This document shows, piece after piece, positions 10,543-19,857 of a stretch of 64,000 nt of DNA. The DNA is from Notospermus geniculatus. Its lineage: Eukaryota > Nemertea > Pilidiophora > Heteronemertea > Lineidae. How positions within the stretch are numbered: the stretch's first letter is position 1; the number at the start of each line of letters is the position of its first letter. The stretch lies in NCBI GenBank assembly GCA_002633025.1, contig NMRB01000210.1, positions 53,475 through 117,474 on the forward strand. The letters are read 5' to 3'. Both the position numbers and the translations under genes were made by a program. A model generated the notes under the pieces. The model was not told the origin of the DNA and made no database searches. It was given only the letters and a program-made list of their open reading frames with translations.

Positions 10543-10575
10543 AGGTCAAGGTCAAGGTCAGAGGTCAAGGTCAAA
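10543..10575 (+). promoter_or_regulatory. Array of five AGGTCA half-sites
   Basis: AGGTCA occurs five times head to tail, with one extra G between the third and fourth. This gives several TCAAGGTCA extended half-sites of the kind bound by monomeric nuclear receptors. It could equally be a simple repeat; no adjacent gene is established. Confidence 0.35.
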
Positions 10576-10722
10576 CTTCCCAAAGAACTGATAAACAATG
10601 AAACTCAATGAACAGAAAGTGGATAGTAAAACTTATAGTACAGCAGAGACCCCTATTATCGAGAGGTTGAAGTATATACTGGATAGCCCCATTGGTGTCA
10701 CTAGTGGTTAAAACTATTTTGA

Positions 10723-10774
10723 GGAGGGCGCAACGCTCGCAGCGACGCCGTGTGGTGCAAGTACAGCGCCCTCC
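10723..10774. repeat. Short GC-rich hairpin
   Basis: GGAGGGCGC (10723-10731) pairs exactly with GCGCCCTCC (10766-10774) around a loop with CGCTCGCAGCGACG. The loop motif AACGCTCGCAGCG resembles CCGCTCGCAGCGCC in the repeat at 63340. Confidence 0.4.
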
Positions 10775-10981
10775 TTATTGAAAGGGACATCTAGGTCCTG
10801 ATCCATTTCCCACACAAAAAGCGTCCATACATAAGACCTGGTTATGGTTACGACGTACTGCCCTCTATCGTAGTGAGAATCCCGACTAGGACTCCACTGA
10901 CTTGTTCGGTTTGGAGTGCAATGCGCGCCACCATCAGTGAATCCTAGTCCAACCCTATTCAGGTTTTCAGGACGTAACATT

Positions 10982-11110
10982 GGGGAGTTTTCGCAAAGCC
11001 CCTGAAACGCCAACGTGAACGCCAATCCCATTGTTTGATGCCATGAAGAGAGCACCGCACAAAAGGGTAGACGTTCACGTTGGCGTTTCGGGGACTTTGC
11101 AAAAACTCTC
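10982..11110. mobile_element. Foldback element, GGGAGTTT family, copy 1
   Basis: The left arm (GGGGAGTTTTCGCAAAGC, CCTGAAACGCCAACGTGAACG) pairs with the right arm (CGTTCACGTTGGCGTTTC, GGGGACTTTGCAAAAACTCTC) over about 40 bp with few mismatches; the loop is about 50 bp. Its layout matches the elements at 26814 and 50853. No coding capacity. Confidence 0.75.
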
Positions 11111-11589
11111 TAATGCCCGCCATTACTGACATCGACATCATGATGCAAAGCCGGGGGAAAATGTGCTACCCAACAGAACGATGTTTCGTCCTGCAAACGA
11201 TGAATAGGTACCGGTACCATTAAGTATTCTTTTACATGATTGGGTATATCAATAATCTCCAAATTCTCATCTACCTTTTGATTGGTCACTTCTAAGCACT
11301 TGCTAAAATCATATTCATGATCACACTGGGTGTATCCGAAGTGATATATACGTATGATTAATCATAAAAACAGACCCTAAGGACACGGCGCAGAATTTCC
11401 AAGATAGGGAGCTGCCAATTTAATCTTCATTCATCACGGTGAATTAATGAGATGGTGTCAAGATGGCTGCCGAGATCGCAGAGGTTATCACGAACCGTCA
11501 TCGCAAACAACCCTATTTGGGCTGGAATGGTCTTCATCAGGGTGATTTCACTCAAGGTATATGTACACTAGGACATTTGAAATGTACAC
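11111..11589. other. No recognised feature
   Basis: Includes a GGTACCGGTACC palindrome near 11208 and otherwise unremarkable sequence. Confidence 0.45.
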
Positions 11590-11870
11590 GAGAAGCCGGC
11601 CTACCTATGTTGGAAGAGATCATGGACATTTGGGACTCTGTTTCTACCTATGTTGGTCAGGACTTACACACACATTGGCACACAAGCACACTTGAAATTT
11701 ACATGAGAATCAGGTCTACCTATGTTGGAAGACATCGTGGATGTTTGGGACATGGTATCAACCTGAGTTAGTCAGAACGTACGCACATTGGAGAATCTGG
11801 TCTTCCTCTGCTGGAAGAGATCATGGATGTTTGGGGCTCTGTTTCAACTTAAGTTGGTCACGACAATTTT
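11590..11870 (+). repeat. Three-copy tandem repeat, about 85-116 bp
   Basis: The unit begins GAGAATCTGGTCTACC and continues ATGTTGGAAGAGATCATGG, ATGTTTGGGACTCTGTTTC. Copies start near 11590, 11706 and 11791. The last is shorter. The 102-codon frame starting at 11463 runs into the array and is not supported as a gene. Confidence 0.65.
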
Positions 11871-12311
11871 GTACATTCATACAATGTATTTTACGTACAT
11901 ATTAGTACATTTATCAGATGAAAATTCAATCAGTTACCATTTGGACTCACAGAGAAAGCATAACAGCAGACAAAACCTTTGCAATGAGAACAAACCTTCA
12001 TCTGTTTCGCCACGATAAAACAAAATTACAAATAAACAGACACATTTGTTGATCCCATTACGACGATGACTACCGTCACCAACTCGTGGTAATAGCGGTG
12101 GATAACTGTGGTGAAAATGGCCCACAGTCAATTTGGCGACCTGAGAATTATGGGTAAATAACACGATGAGGTATGACGCGAATTGCAGTATCTGGCGGCA
12201 AAGCACATCTCGTGAATGAATGTCCATTGGCGAGCAAATTGAATCGAAGCTGACCAGTGCTGGACGGGCCAAAGTGATATATCAGAAATATGTTCATCCA
12301 TCAACCAAAGT
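11871..12311. other. Spacer with a weak terminal-exon-like block
   Basis: An AG at 11904-11905 is followed by about 37 open codons (HLSDENSISYHLDSQ...) to TAA at 12016-12018, with AATAAA at 12031. Two frames are open, and this much open sequence is common by chance, so I do not call it a gene. Confidence 0.25.
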
Positions 12312-12400
12312 AGTGATAGTCCTGGTGTCCTAGTGGCTATCGCGTCGGCTTAGCAATTGCTTTAGTGACATGTCCTGGGTTCGATTCAGGGTCCTGAGGT
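12312..12400 (+). mobile_element. tRNA-derived SINE head, family 4-like
   Basis: A box in GTCCTAGTGGCTATCGCG, then GCTTAGCAATTGC, then B box TGGGTTCGATTCAGG. The A-box-CTTAGCAA-B-box order matches 27603-27665. A T-loop-like region is present, but the acceptor ends do not pair, so it is not a tRNA gene. Confidence 0.65.
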
Positions 12401-12557
12401 TTAGGACATGGCTGTGTTTACAGTCCTTGGCTTGAGTTGAAGGAACTCCATGCCACTAGGTGGTTGACAAATTGTCAAGTTGGGAGTACTTGGTTTGAGT
12501 ATGAGTCTTGCCACATCAGGTTCAGAAGATGTCATCTCTTGTCTCTTTGTCTTTTAG

Positions 12558-12634
12558 ACAGACTTGCAGCATCCGAGTGCATGAGACAGGGAGGAATGAA
12601 TGGCCCTTACACTCTTCTTGCCTTCCTCTGTGAG
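12558..12634 (+). CDS. Candidate exon with good splice sites, unassigned
   Basis: An excellent acceptor (TTGTCTCTTTGTCTTTTAG) ends at 12557. The donor GTATGA follows TCTGTGAG at 12635. One frame reads LAASECMRQGGMNGPYTLL and stays open to the donor. If unspliced it would end two codons later, and an ATTAAA at 12724-12729 with GT-rich sequence after it could end the transcript. A second frame is also open. No family recognised. Confidence 0.28.
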
Positions 12635-12755
12635 GTATGACAAAACTGTGTCGGGAGACCTGCGAGTTGGTTGGCCAGTTGTGTTGTGTGAGACTACATG
12701 CCATGTACTCTTCTGAGTTTTACATTAAAGTTGTTTATTTGACACCTCGTGTTTT

Positions 12756-13278
12756 ATTCCTTTATAAAAGCCTCAGCACCATCAGGCCTACCCACAAGAT
12801 GGTGCACTGTGGTAATCCACTTGAATTTGTAAAATCCACCATTTCTTTACATTCCTAGTGACTTTGTTCCAGGCCAATTCAATTGCAACTCATAAAAGAT
12901 ACATGTCGTGTGACAACAGAGGGGTACTAGCGATACATCCAATGTTGATTTGATTGTTATGAAATCAACAAAAATGCTTTTAGCGGCGAGAAGATGAGGG
13001 AATAATGAACATGAATCCGCTGCCAAATCGAGTTATCTCCAAATAACAAGAAATATGGCTTATTCTGGCTTTTACTTTGTGATTTGTGGTCGATTTTGAG
13101 GAAGTATTAAGAACTGTTTGCTGTCGCTGTGTGATGTTGTTGTTTGGGTAATGTGATTTGGACTTAGTGTTTTGCACAAGGAACTGGATTTGAGCATAAA
13201 AGTGGGACAACTTTCAAGACGGTAGACAAATTTACAACGCCACTAATCTGAAATTAACTTGGCGTGGGAGTTTGCCTC
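12756..13278. other. No recognised feature
   Basis: A weak 76-codon minus frame overlaps 12980-13210; no repeat match and no splice support. Confidence 0.45.
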
Positions 13279-13282
13279 TTAA

Positions 13283-13623
13283 AGGGAGACTCCATAATTG
13301 TGTAAAATTTTGAATTTTTGAAATATCGTTATTACATTCAAATTCATTGATATCTGCAACATGTCATATTTTTTTTAACATCAGCAAACTCATCATTTTA
13401 AAGTATTTTAATTACATCCCAAGGGAACCATTGCACAGCACATGTGATTCTGCTCAATGTATATTTACGAAGGTACAACCAATAGGCCTAGGCAGTCACA
13501 GTATTAGCTCATTCACTACAAAGGTCGTCAGCCTATTGACACTTTGTGACATCACAACTCATGGCAATAGTCTCCATGGATTGATAAAAATTCAAATGTT
13601 GACAATAAGTGGACAGTGTCCCT
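13283..13623. mobile_element. 341-bp TTAA-flanked TIR element
   Basis: Left end AGGGAGACT and right end AGTGTCCCT are inverted repeats with one mismatch; TTAA borders both (13279-13282, 13624-13627). Non-coding interior. The right TTAA overlaps the start of the next foldback element, so two insertions appear to be back to back. Confidence 0.6.
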
Positions 13624-13627
13624 TTAA

Positions 13628-13766
13628 TTAAAGGCAATCCACTGCGAGTTTTTCCGTCCAAGTTGGCTCTCACATCACCACAGTTGCTTTCCTTATGCCT
13701 GACTCCTTGCCCTGTGAGACAAACGACAGCCTGGGTGAGAAAACTCTCCCTGGAGGAGTGCCCTTG
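13628..13766 (+). mobile_element. Foldback element, GTGCTGCTCC family, diverged copy
   Basis: Left arm AAAGGCAATCCACTGCGAG and AAGTTGGCTCTCA, then TTGCTTTCCTTATGCCTGA, then right arm GAGAAAACTCTCC and GGAGGAGTGCCCTT. It matches the 33702 and 43938 copies in order but is more diverged. Confidence 0.6.
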
Positions 13767-14341
13767 TTGAATTTTTTGGTATCATCATTCTTCAAGTCAA
13801 TACATTAAGACCACAACAGAGCTAAATGTCAGACCAACACATCCATGTTTGGTTAAAAACCAAGATACAAAATATGATCTTATTCAACTATAAATATTAC
13901 CAACCTATAAAATTCAGTTGATATCTTTAAATTGCCCGTGGATACATCTCATCTCAGAAACGAACTTTTCAAGTTTAATATCATCATTAATGGTTCGTGT
14001 GGTATAATTAAAGTCCCGTATAATCGCACGGGGGAAGATCAAAGAAGTACCACGGCCTACCTCGGTCTTGCGATTACAATCACTAATGAGAATACTTACC
14101 TGAAACGAAAGAGAGACAAAGAGAGATTTAAACAAAGCAGAATATTCCATATGAATTGTTAGAACAAATTTACCGTAAACAGCGCAGTTAAAAAATGTGA
14201 TTGTGCGGTGATGGCGGTTTATAAATATGGCTGCATTGTTAAAGGAAATGGAGAAAATTACCAACATCAGCAAGGAGAGGCAAAGTGAGTGCAATCAAAA
14301 ATAGATAAGAGAGGAACTAGGAAAAAATCGACACCATTTAC
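13767..14341. other. No recognised feature
   Basis: A 126-codon minus frame (13914-14294) begins at a non-ATG codon and has a hydrophobic start, but I see no signal cleavage motif or domain. I treat it as chance. Confidence 0.4.
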
Positions 14342-14571
14342 AGAGGTTCGTCACTGACGTCACAATGGTCACGTGACGGCAAAGAATCGGCCATCAAATG
14401 GCCGGCATGACGCCAAAACTATAACGTCATAACATTCTGACATCACAATCTGTGTGTTGACACTGTCTTTATGCCGTGACATTGCTTGACATTTTGACGA
14501 CCAATATGGCGGCATTGTGTCGTCATGGAAATTTTCGTCATGGAAATTTGACGTCACGAAGAAGAACCTCT
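14342..14571. mobile_element. TIR element rich in TGACGTCA
   Basis: Left end AGAGGTTCGTCACTGACGTCA and right end TGACGTCACGAAGAAGAACCTCT are imperfect inverted repeats. The interior has further GACGTCA, CACGTGAC and GGCCGGC motifs and the near-palindrome GCCATCAAATGGCC. CRE-like TGACGTCA sites may have regulatory potential. TA flanks both ends. Confidence 0.5.
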
Positions 14572-14702
14572 ATAACTTTCTTCTCTAAATGGGAAAAAAA
14601 TCGTAAGTCATTTGGGTGCCGTAAATTTTTTGGCAAGGAAGTCACTAATCACGAGGCGATATCCATTATTAAAAGACCTGATATATCAAATTTTGTTCAA
14701 CA

Positions 14703-14842
14703 TATCTGTCAGTTACAAGGTCATCCTAAATAAGCTAAAGAAGAGTAGGCCAAATACTCCATGCATAATTGAACAGAATGATGTCTCAACTTCAGTAACA
14801 ATTTGTCAGTTGCAAGGCCATCCTTCATAAAAAAGCTAAGAA
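14703..14842 (+). repeat. Direct duplication, about 40 bp
   Basis: TCTGTCAGTTACAAGGTCATCC followed by TAAATAAGCTAAAGAAG (14706-14744) recurs as TTTGTCAGTTGCAAGGCCATCC with CATAAAAAAGCTAAGAAG (14802-14842). Spacing is about 97 bp. The duplicated peptide-like CQLQGHP in open frames comes from this. Confidence 0.6.
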
Positions 14843-15160
14843 GTTATCTCAACAAAACTAAGAAAGTTTTTCAATCAGTCAAACTTTGAGAATAAATCAT
14901 TCTCCACTTAGAAATATGAGGTAAATTTCTGAATTCTACAAAAACTGTTTTATCAGAGCACTGGTTTTTTTGTCATGACATCTTGTATTTTAATTAATAC
15001 CCCTAGGTGCATATTTAATGACATAATTTCCTCTTCAGGATTATGTTATCTGTCCTTCGGTGGTTGTAACTCCATAAGATATTGACGTCGTTAACCGTCT
15101 TGACGCCAGAAATACTGCAAGCTTGATGCCAATAAAAAAATTGTCCAATAATCAGACTTA
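14843..15160. other. No recognised feature
   Basis: AT-rich unique-looking sequence. Confidence 0.45.
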
Positions 15161-15306
15161 GGACCGTATGCACCAACAAAGATTATCTTGAACTCAGGTT
15201 GAGCCACAGCTTTTCAATTGTTCAGGTTTGCCAGGGCATGATGTGACAATGGAAAAGTTGTGGCTCAACCTGAGTTCAAGATAATCTTCGTTGGTGCATA
15301 CGGACC
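15161..15306. mobile_element. 146-bp near-perfect hairpin element
   Basis: The left arm (from GGACCGTATGCACCAACA through CTTGAACTCAGGTTGAGCC) and right arm (to GTTGGTGCATACGGACC) pair over about 60 bp with three or four mismatches, around a loop of about 20 bp. It is bordered by CTTA on the left and TTAG on the right. This is a miniature foldback DNA element or strong RNA hairpin source. Confidence 0.8.
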
Positions 15307-15419
15307 TTAGATTGTTCTGTAAGTCAATGGAGTGCAGTTATACAGAGCATGGCTGCCATAATTCTTAACAAGAGGTCCATAAAGCCGTGTCACAGTCAGT
15401 TGACAAAAATCCATTACTT

Positions 15420-15600
15420 CACCCTCATTGTGGCATGGCTTCACATGCTGACCATGGAGGATTTCCTTTACGACCTAGTGGTTGGCGCGTTGGCCTCAGA
15501 GCTGGAAGTTAAGCAACATTGAGCACGGTCAGTACTTTGATGGGTGACCGGCGATACATTCAGCTCTGTACCGAAGTTTACTCCAAAGACATAAACCATG
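15420..15600 (+). mobile_element. 5S rRNA-derived SINE, best copy
   Basis: 15505-15552 follows 5S rRNA closely: GAAGTTAAGCAAC, then CGGTCAGTACTTTGATGGG and TGACCGGC, where the metazoan 5S has CCGGTTAGTACTTGGATGGGTGACCGCC. Directly upstream CGACCTAGTGGTTGGCGCG looks like a tRNA A box, suggesting a hybrid promoter. It lacks the 5' half and terminator of a real 5S gene. Related copies: 1685-1880 and a fragment at 18150-18220. 5S-derived SINEs (SINE3 type) are known from several deuterostomes. Confidence 0.8.
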
Positions 15601-16220
15601 GACCACAATCATTGAGGCAAACCGAATATTCCACCCTAACAAGTCAAACAGATCACAACAGCCATCTTATAACATGCATGTGATTTGCCGTCCAAGATAC
15701 ATGGACCAGTAAATATTACAACTCATAAGAGAAAACCATTTATTGCAAAGGCTATATAACAGTTGATCTGATTTAATGGTTTCCCTTGATCAACATCAAT
15801 CAAATTCTGCCTGAGAAGAGTGTACATAAACATGAAAAGCCCTTGTGAAATCTACAGGTGGTCAGTGCCACGTTAACTTGAAACGAACCTTTTGGAAAAC
15901 GGCAATACAATGTAAATGAATAGTTCATTTCTTGGCAACTATATAGGACAAAGATTTGAAGGAATATTTCCAGTAAGCTGCAATGAATAACGCCTCTCTA
16001 GGCAATTTCTGTAAAGATCTTTTATTTTGGGACAAGTTGCAAGCAATTTCCAGCTACTTTGGTAGTCCAAGATATTCATTTATAAGCTAACGAATTCCCC
16101 AAATGTTAATCTTGGTTGCCTTTTTATAAATATTTCAAAACAAACTGACAAAGAGCGAAGATTCTGTGATCTTTTAAATCATCTGACACAACTTTACCTT
16201 CTTAAGTCATTATTTTTCAG
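15601..16220. other. No recognised feature
   Basis: Somewhat AT-rich; no repeat match. The tract CTTAAGTCATTATTTTTCAG at its end is a good splice acceptor. Confidence 0.45.
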
Positions 16221-16331
16221 TTCTGCAGCATCAATGAGTTCCTCGACAAAGAGAAGAATGAGACCTTTGAGAATAGAGCTCCCCAGATGAGAAACTTCAA
16301 TGGGAATAAATTAAACAGAACTTCAAAATGA
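16221..16331 (+). CDS. Candidate terminal exon with poly(A) signal, unassigned
   Basis: After a strong acceptor (CATTATTTTTCAG, ending 16220) there are 36 codons in phase 0, reading FCSINEFLDKEKNETFEN and ending NRTSK-stop (TGA, 16329-16331). AATAAA follows at 16404-16409, about 75 bp downstream, with GTTTGTTTG-type sequence beyond. The charged, Asn-rich composition is natural for a protein tail. No family recognised; upstream exons were not found. Confidence 0.3.
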   Translation, partial: FCSINEFLDKEKNETFENRAPQMRNFNGNKLNRTSK

Positions 16332-16409
16332 TGTCTTTCAAATTCTTGACTGTGTCGTAAAAATCAAGTGTTATCCAAGTGATAAATACTACAGATCCAA
16401 ATCAATAAA

Positions 16410-17049
16410 GTTTGGGATGAAAGATGACTGAATAAAATTCGAGTTTGTTTGATAAATATTTCCTAAGATGAGATTTGTTGAATTAAAATTGAATCTAAAT
16501 CCCGTTGATTGCACATTTAGAGAACATTCGGGATGATGTATCACATGTTGTAAGGCGAGATGATGATGAAGTTGTGGTTGTGTCAAGATTCTTGTCAGAG
16601 TGTGTTGTCAGCTGCCTGTGACACTTGTTCCTGTTCCCAATGACAGGAACTGCTGAACTGCAGCTGGGATGGTGGCAACTGATCGCAAGATAATAGGAGC
16701 TGTCAACGAGTTGACCACTAGGTGTCACTACGGCCCAATTCAATGCATCTAGCGGACCCAGTCATCGATCGAGCAGCAATCACGTAGATTTTTCTGTACA
16801 TTGGTCCGCTAAGACTTTGCTGCCATCTGTTGGCAATATGCGCGGCTGACTGCTCCTATTCAGACAGTGTGTTTGTGACTTACTGACTGAGGCATGGCTG
16901 GTTCTGCTGCCCAGTGACAAGATTTGCTGGAATTCAGCCATGGGAAATGAAAAGATGAGGTGAAAATCAAGATAAAAGTCTGGTTGTCTGGAACAATTCA
17001 GCCACGGCGAAGAACAACTAAGAGGGATTGCTGGACTAATTCCCAAGTC
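16410..17049. other. No supportable gene
   Basis: Frames of 65-88 codons on the minus strand near 16389-17046 lack support. The end of this stretch grades into the tandem array that follows. Confidence 0.45.
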
Positions 17050-17640
17050 CTGGACTGAAGAACAAGCAGGAAAGATCGCTAGGTCAGGTCAGGTCACACT
17101 TAGCTGCTTTGAATCCTCGAAGAAAAACCAAGATAGCAGATCGCCTGGCCAGCTCAGATCACACTCAGAAAGCACACAGATGCTCCAAGCCCTGAAGCAA
17201 GAAAGACTGCCTGGCCAGTTCAGCTCACTCTCAGATACTTCCAAGCCCTAAAGAACCACCAAGAAAGATCGCCAGGCCAGCTCAGCTTACATCCAAGGCA
17301 AGATGCTCCCAAACCCTGAAGAACAGCCAAGGAATATTGCCTGGCCAGGTCAGCACACACTTGGGATGCACGACGTTCCCAAGACCTGATCTGAAGAGTG
17401 ACCAAGAATGATCGCCAGGCGTGGTCAGCTCACACTCGAAGCGAAGACACTCAGACTGAGCCCTAAACTGAAGAAGAACCAAGAAATACTGCCCGCCCAG
17501 CTCAGCACAAAACTCAGAATACAAGACTGAGAGACTGAGAGATGCTCCCGAGCAACCCAAGCCCGAAAGAACGACCACGAAAATCGCCTGGCTGCCTGGC
17601 CAGGTCAGTTCACATTCAGAAGCCAAGATGCTCCCAACCA
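17050..17640 (+). repeat. Degenerate minisatellite, roughly 70-bp unit
   Basis: About eight copies of a unit of the form GAAGAACCACCAAGAAAG, ATCGCCTGGCCAGGTCAGCT, CACACTCAGAAGCCAAG, ATGCTCCCAAGCCCTG. Units vary in length and are heavily diverged. The 153-codon minus frame 17282-17743 is produced by the array. Confidence 0.75.
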
Positions 17641-17973
17641 TACGCAGTCGATCATCTAATGAAGACGACTGATGGCTGCCTAATCCCGCTGGTTTATGGT
17701 CGCCCCAGGCCCATCCATCAGCCCTAGTTGTAAATACCTGCACCCCTAATTAATAACGAATAACTCAATCATGCATAGCTCTTACTGAAGTTGGCCAATT
17801 AAGATTAGTAAACGCTATGCGAGTCGATATTTTTTCTTTTGAGAAAACTGCTGAAGAGTAATTTTGGCTCTAATGGAAGGATTTTTCTTGCGGAAGCTGT
17901 GGTTTTTCTCTTGCTGATAAATGGTAAATGTTGAGGGCAATATTTTACTTGTTGGGCTTGTCTTTTCTTACAG

Positions 17974-18130
17974 AAAAGAGAACAATAAGTTTCTCCTTTT
18001 TCATGAGCAAGGCGTGCTTGCTCCTCTTAATATTGGGATGGAAATGGCAACTACTAGTAGTTCTAAAGAAACGCTGCACGAGCAGTTCCCAGTCTCTTCT
18101 GGAAGTTTACTGGAGAGATTTGGGGTGTAG
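17974..18130 (+). CDS. Candidate terminal exon, unassigned
   Basis: Acceptor CTTGTCTTTTCTTACAG ends at 17973. The downstream frame contains ENNKFLLFHEQGVLAPL and TSSSKETLHEQFPVSSG and ends at TAG (18128-18130). An alternative frame is also open. No poly(A) signal close by; a 5S-SINE fragment follows. Confidence 0.22.
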
Positions 18131-18149
18131 TCCCCCAGTACGAACTGCT

Positions 18150-18220
18150 AACGACCCTTGCCAATGAGGACTTCCTTATCAGTGTTATGGTTTGTGGATT
18201 GGCCCAAGTCATCAGGTATA
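18150..18220 (+). mobile_element. 5S-SINE fragment
   Basis: GCCAATGAGGACTTCCTTATC and TGTTATGGTTTGTGGATTGGCC parallel CCATGGAGGACTTCCTTTA and GTCGTGGTTGGCGTGTTGGCC of the copy at 1745. The 5S-like part itself is missing. Confidence 0.45.
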
Positions 18221-19689
18221 AACCACAGCATCTTTCCCCATCACCTTCCTCAAATCCCGCATCTGTTTTTTAATCTTTTTAACACCAGTGACACAGAACC
18301 TGTGGGCAAGCACTTCGTCATGATGTTGTAGCCACTGACCAAACAACCCCCTCTTTGAATCCACCCACACAACATTGCTTCCAACTTATAATTTCATGTC
18401 CGACTACCTTCTATAAACAGGACAAATTGAACAGCACTTGCCCCCGAGAGTCGACAATGTCAGGACAGTTGATGAATCACTGCTAGGGTTCGCGACTGTC
18501 TTCGACCAGTGCTTACCAGCCTAGCAATCAACAAGCTGGTGATGCCCTTCACCCCAAAAGGGTCAACTTGTTTACTCACGTCCAGAACCCTAATTTGAAG
18601 AAATCCACTACGGGTAATAGCGACTCCCGGGATTTAAGCCCCGCAAGTTTTGCGATTCAAATCGAATCCAAATTGACCCATTACAGGAAGCCGTGACAGT
18701 GTCGAGGCCAAGACATCTCTGTTAATGATGTTACCCCAACGCCAGACATTTTCTTCCTCCTTGAGTCGATAATTGGAGAGTTCTTTAATTATCACCTTGG
18801 AAACCGCACACGGGGTGGAATTCTTTCGACTGCCCCAATGTCATCCTCGGATTGAGTTATCACGACGACTTAGAGTGATGTATCAGCGCCACCACTGGAG
18901 GATTTACGAACTAATTATAGTGTAATTGGCCTCGGAAGGCAGTGATACTGAAAGGAGGGGGGTCCTTATGGAAATTATTCCGAGATTATGGCAATTATTC
19001 TGAGAGGAAGAGCCTTTGGCCCACACCAGGTTTCTTACACCATTTTTGTGGTCACCAAAAGGAATTTTTGGCTGAACTGTATGACAGTAATCGCAGAAAG
19101 ACAGATTCCCATATATCACGTGACCAACTAGCATGATTTCAAGATGGATGCCTTACGAAATCAATTTCTACTTCACGCATTAGCGGCAGGAAGCATCATC
19201 GAACCTCAATGGACCATGGCCAGCATCCAAGAACACGCAACATAATCAAATTATCTGTGTATTCCCATGTGTATATAAGATGTACTGCGGCAAAAAATGC
19301 TGGGAGGGGGCTTCTTCAGATTACCCATGATGCCTTGCGGACATGGTATACGATAAAATACGTCTTAGCTGGAGCGATCATGTGATGCAAGTTTGTGCAT
19401 AATTACCAAGAAAAAGCTAATTGGTTTATGTGATAACGAGCTTGTTAGCGTTCATAAACGAAGTGTGGGTTTGCCAAAGGGAGTCATTACCAGTCATTCT
19501 GTAATACTCTTGCCGACGTACAAGGAATATAGGTTTGAAACAGGATCGTTCGCTTTGATGGCGGGCTGGATGTGTTATCTTCATGAGTGCCTGGTATTAC
19601 TAAAGCAAAGCAAGTCACTGAAATAAATGATACCTAATTATCTTTTTTGTTTTTTTTTTAAATTTTTATTTCTATTTTGTCCTTTACAG
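18221..19689. other. No supportable gene
   Basis: No repeat or RNA gene seen apart from simple short motifs. The final 50 bp are T-rich and form the acceptor of the next candidate exon. Confidence 0.45.
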
Positions 19690-19857
19690 CCCCGCTACAG
19701 TTCCACGACAGCTACGGATTGGAGGGGTTTTGATTTGGAAGGAAAGCACTATTTTCATGAAGGTAGAGAAATAACACTGTCCTTTACAGACAAAAAAGAG
19801 GAATTTTTATTGAAGCAAAAAAAGGAAAAAACAACATACCTAATTATTTTAAAATAG
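19690..19857 (+). CDS. Candidate terminal exon, unassigned
   Basis: A long T-rich tract (TTTTTATTTCTATTTTGTCC, then TTTACAG) makes a textbook acceptor ending at 19689. Fifty-five codons follow, containing TATDWRGFDLEGKHYFHEG and LSFTDKKEEFLLKQKKE, ending TAG at 19855-19857. The stop abuts the start of the 1.8-kb repeat (19858), so the end of the frame may be set by that repeat. No family recognised. Confidence 0.28.
   Translation, partial: PRYSSTTATDWRGFDLEGKHYFHEGREITLSFTDKKEEFLLKQKKEKTTYLIILK

Noticed and set aside
15505-15552. Possible 5S rRNA gene
   Set aside because: Only the internal control region matches; the 5' half and terminator are absent and diverged copies exist.
17282-17743. 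153-codon minus frame
   Set aside because: Lies within a degenerate minisatellite; the translation only reflects repeat units.
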